Shown in pieces: positions 12,352 to 13,222 of a stretch of DNA of 13,222 nucleotides. The stretch is from Beijerinckiaceae bacterium (lineage in GTDB: Bacteria > Pseudomonadota > Alphaproteobacteria > Rhizobiales > Beijerinckiaceae), in assembly GCA_947380915.1 (NCBI GenBank), contig CANCSY010000070.1, forward strand, positions 1-13,222. The letters are read 5' to 3'. The translations under genes were made by a program, and so were the position numbers. A model generated the notes under the pieces. That model was not told where the DNA came from, searched no databases, and was given only the letters and a program-made list of their open reading frames with translations. How positions within the stretch are numbered: the first letter of the stretch is position 1; every line of letters starts with the position of its first letter.

Positions 12352-12792
12352 ATGGAAAACTACGTCATCGTCTGCCCCCATTGCGGCGGGCTCAACCGGG
12401 CGCCAGCGGATCGTCTCACGGCCCGGCAGACGCCGGACTGCGGGCGCTGCCATGCGCCGCTCTTCACCGGCAAGCCCGTCGATCTCGCTGACGCGGCCGC
12501 CTTCGACCGCATGATCAGCCGTACCGAGATTCCCGTCGTGGTGGATTTCTGGGCGGGCTGGTGCGCCCCCTGCCGCCAGATGGCGCCCCACTTCGCCGCA
12601 GCGGCGGGGGAGCTCGAGCCGCTGGTGCGCTTCGCCAAGCTCGACACCGAGGCTGCGCCGGACGTTTCCGCGCGCTTTGGCATTCGCGGCATTCCCTGCA
12701 TGATCATGTTCCGCAGGGGGCGCGAGGTCGCGCGGCAAGCGGGCTCCCTCGACAAGCGCGCCATCGTGGCCTTTGTGACCGGCGCGTCCTAG
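12352..12792 (+). CDS. trxC: Thioredoxin 2
   Basis: 146-residue thiol-disulfide oxidoreductase of the cytosol. Residues 1-35 carry the zinc ribbon that defines thioredoxin 2: C-P-H-C (8-11) and C-G-R-C (30-33). The thioredoxin fold follows with V-V-V-D-F-W-A-G-W-C-A-P-C (62-74), the redox-active pair being C71 and C74, and the cis-proline loop G-I-R-G-I-P-C-M-I-M-F. The active site reads WCAPC instead of the commoner WCGPC, and a cysteine follows the cis-proline where threonine is usual. Such zinc-ribbon thioredoxins are often induced by oxidative stress and lose activity when zinc is released; no OxyR site could be identified. It lies 12 bases after the rhodanese gene in the same direction. 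ATG at 12352 is the only start retaining the whole zinc ribbon. Confidence 0.93.
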   Translation: MENYVIVCPHCGGLNRAPADRLTARQTPDCGRCHAPLFTGKPVDLADAAAFDRMISRTEIPVVVDFWAGWCAPCRQMAPHFAAAAGELEPLVRFAKLDTEAAPDVSARFGIRGIPCMIMFRRGREVARQAGSLDKRAIVAFVTGAS

Positions 12793-12872
12793 GGGCGCAG
12801 GGTTTGAAGCCGTAGCGCTCGCGTGGTAGTCAGCGAGGGTGCTTTCTCCCCCTCCGCAACCCGGCGAGTCCC

Positions 12873-13222
12873 ATGGAGTCCAGCCTCAAGGTCCTGCTGG
12901 TCGATGAGAGCCCCATCCGGGCCGCCATCATCGAGGATGGCCTGCGCGAGGGCGGCTTCAGCCATGTGGTGCGGCTCTCCTCCACCGACATGCTGGTGCG
13001 GCGGATCAACGAGATCGACCCGGATGTGGTGCTGATTGATCTCGCCAATCCCCAGCGCGATTCCCTCGAGCAGATGTTTCAGGTCAGCCGCCTCGTGCGC
13101 CGCCCCATCACCATGTTCGTGGACGAATCCGACGCCGACCAGACCCGTGCGGCGGTGGAGGCGGGGGTCTCGGCCTATATCGTCAACGGGCTGCACAAGG
13201 ACCGGGTCAAGAACATCGTCGA
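12873..13222 (+). CDS. nasT: NasT-like ANTAR response regulator, N-terminal part (cut by window edge)
   Basis: The first 116 residues, a response-regulator receiver domain: L-K-V-L-L-V-D-E-S-P-I-R (5-16), D-P-D-V-V-L-I-D-L-A-N-P (54-65), and A-G-V-S-A-Y-I-V-N-G-L-H-K-D-R-V beginning the link to the output domain, as in NasT/AmiR-type proteins. The ANTAR RNA-binding domain, which prevents termination in leader RNAs, would lie past the edge. D11-E12 and D61 are in the phospho-acceptor positions; the loop P-I-T-M-F-V-D-E-S-D is NasT-like. In this family NasT works with a sensor NasS to switch on nitrate and nitrite assimilation genes, which may follow to the right. No strong ribosome-binding site is seen before the ATG at 12873, and no other start lies in frame nearby. 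Confidence 0.8.
   Translation, partial: MESSLKVLLVDESPIRAAIIEDGLREGGFSHVVRLSSTDMLVRRINEIDPDVVLIDLANPQRDSLEQMFQVSRLVRRPITMFVDESDADQTRAAVEAGVSAYIVNGLHKDRVKNIV

Overview
The window reads as the junction between an integrated genomic island (left third) and an alphaproteobacterial chromosome (right two thirds). The order Hyphomicrobiales is my best guess, from the GC-rich, GC3-rich right-hand genes, the NasT-type antiterminator, the orphan TctC-type binding protein and a thioredoxin 2; no gene here fixes the genus.

Positions 1-4677 look like accessory DNA: lower GC, long gene-poor gaps and genes of unlike origin. They hold the start of a short tyrosine recombinase (minus strand, cut by the window edge), an HU/IHF-family DNA-bending protein, a conserved protein of unknown function, an AraC-family regulator, a second unknown protein, and about 780 bases rich in inverted and direct repeats. 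The segment ends at a 45-base 3' fragment of a tRNA-Val(GAC) gene (4633-4677) with no 5' half, as expected at the distal end of an element integrated at the anticodon loop of a tRNA gene.

Just to the right, 5010-8174 encode two tandem repeat proteins of 805 and 224 residues. Both consist mainly of an eight-residue unit, roughly L-T-x-x-Q-I-x-A. In the large one the units are grouped into a second-order repeat of about 136 residues (17 octads), marked by five evenly spaced K-G-L-T-T sequences. Both share an N-terminal plan: M-x-I-S-x-L, a Ser/Ala/Thr-rich stretch, then a V-x-V-S-I-S motif. I know no function for them; this is the most novel part of the window.

From 8197 rightwards the genes are ordinary high-GC chromosome. 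An ABC-type solute-binding protein (minus) and a TctC/Bug-type binding protein (plus) diverge from a 137-base region containing a perfect 12-base palindrome. The TctC-like gene is followed by an Asp/Glu racemase/arylmalonate decarboxylase-superfamily protein that appears to lack both canonical cysteines. No permease genes are present. A strong hairpin separates these from a convergent SAM-dependent methyltransferase. Divergent from that come a single-domain rhodanese and thioredoxin 2 (trxC), 12 bases apart and probably one operon, then the start of a NasT-like response regulator that runs off the right edge.
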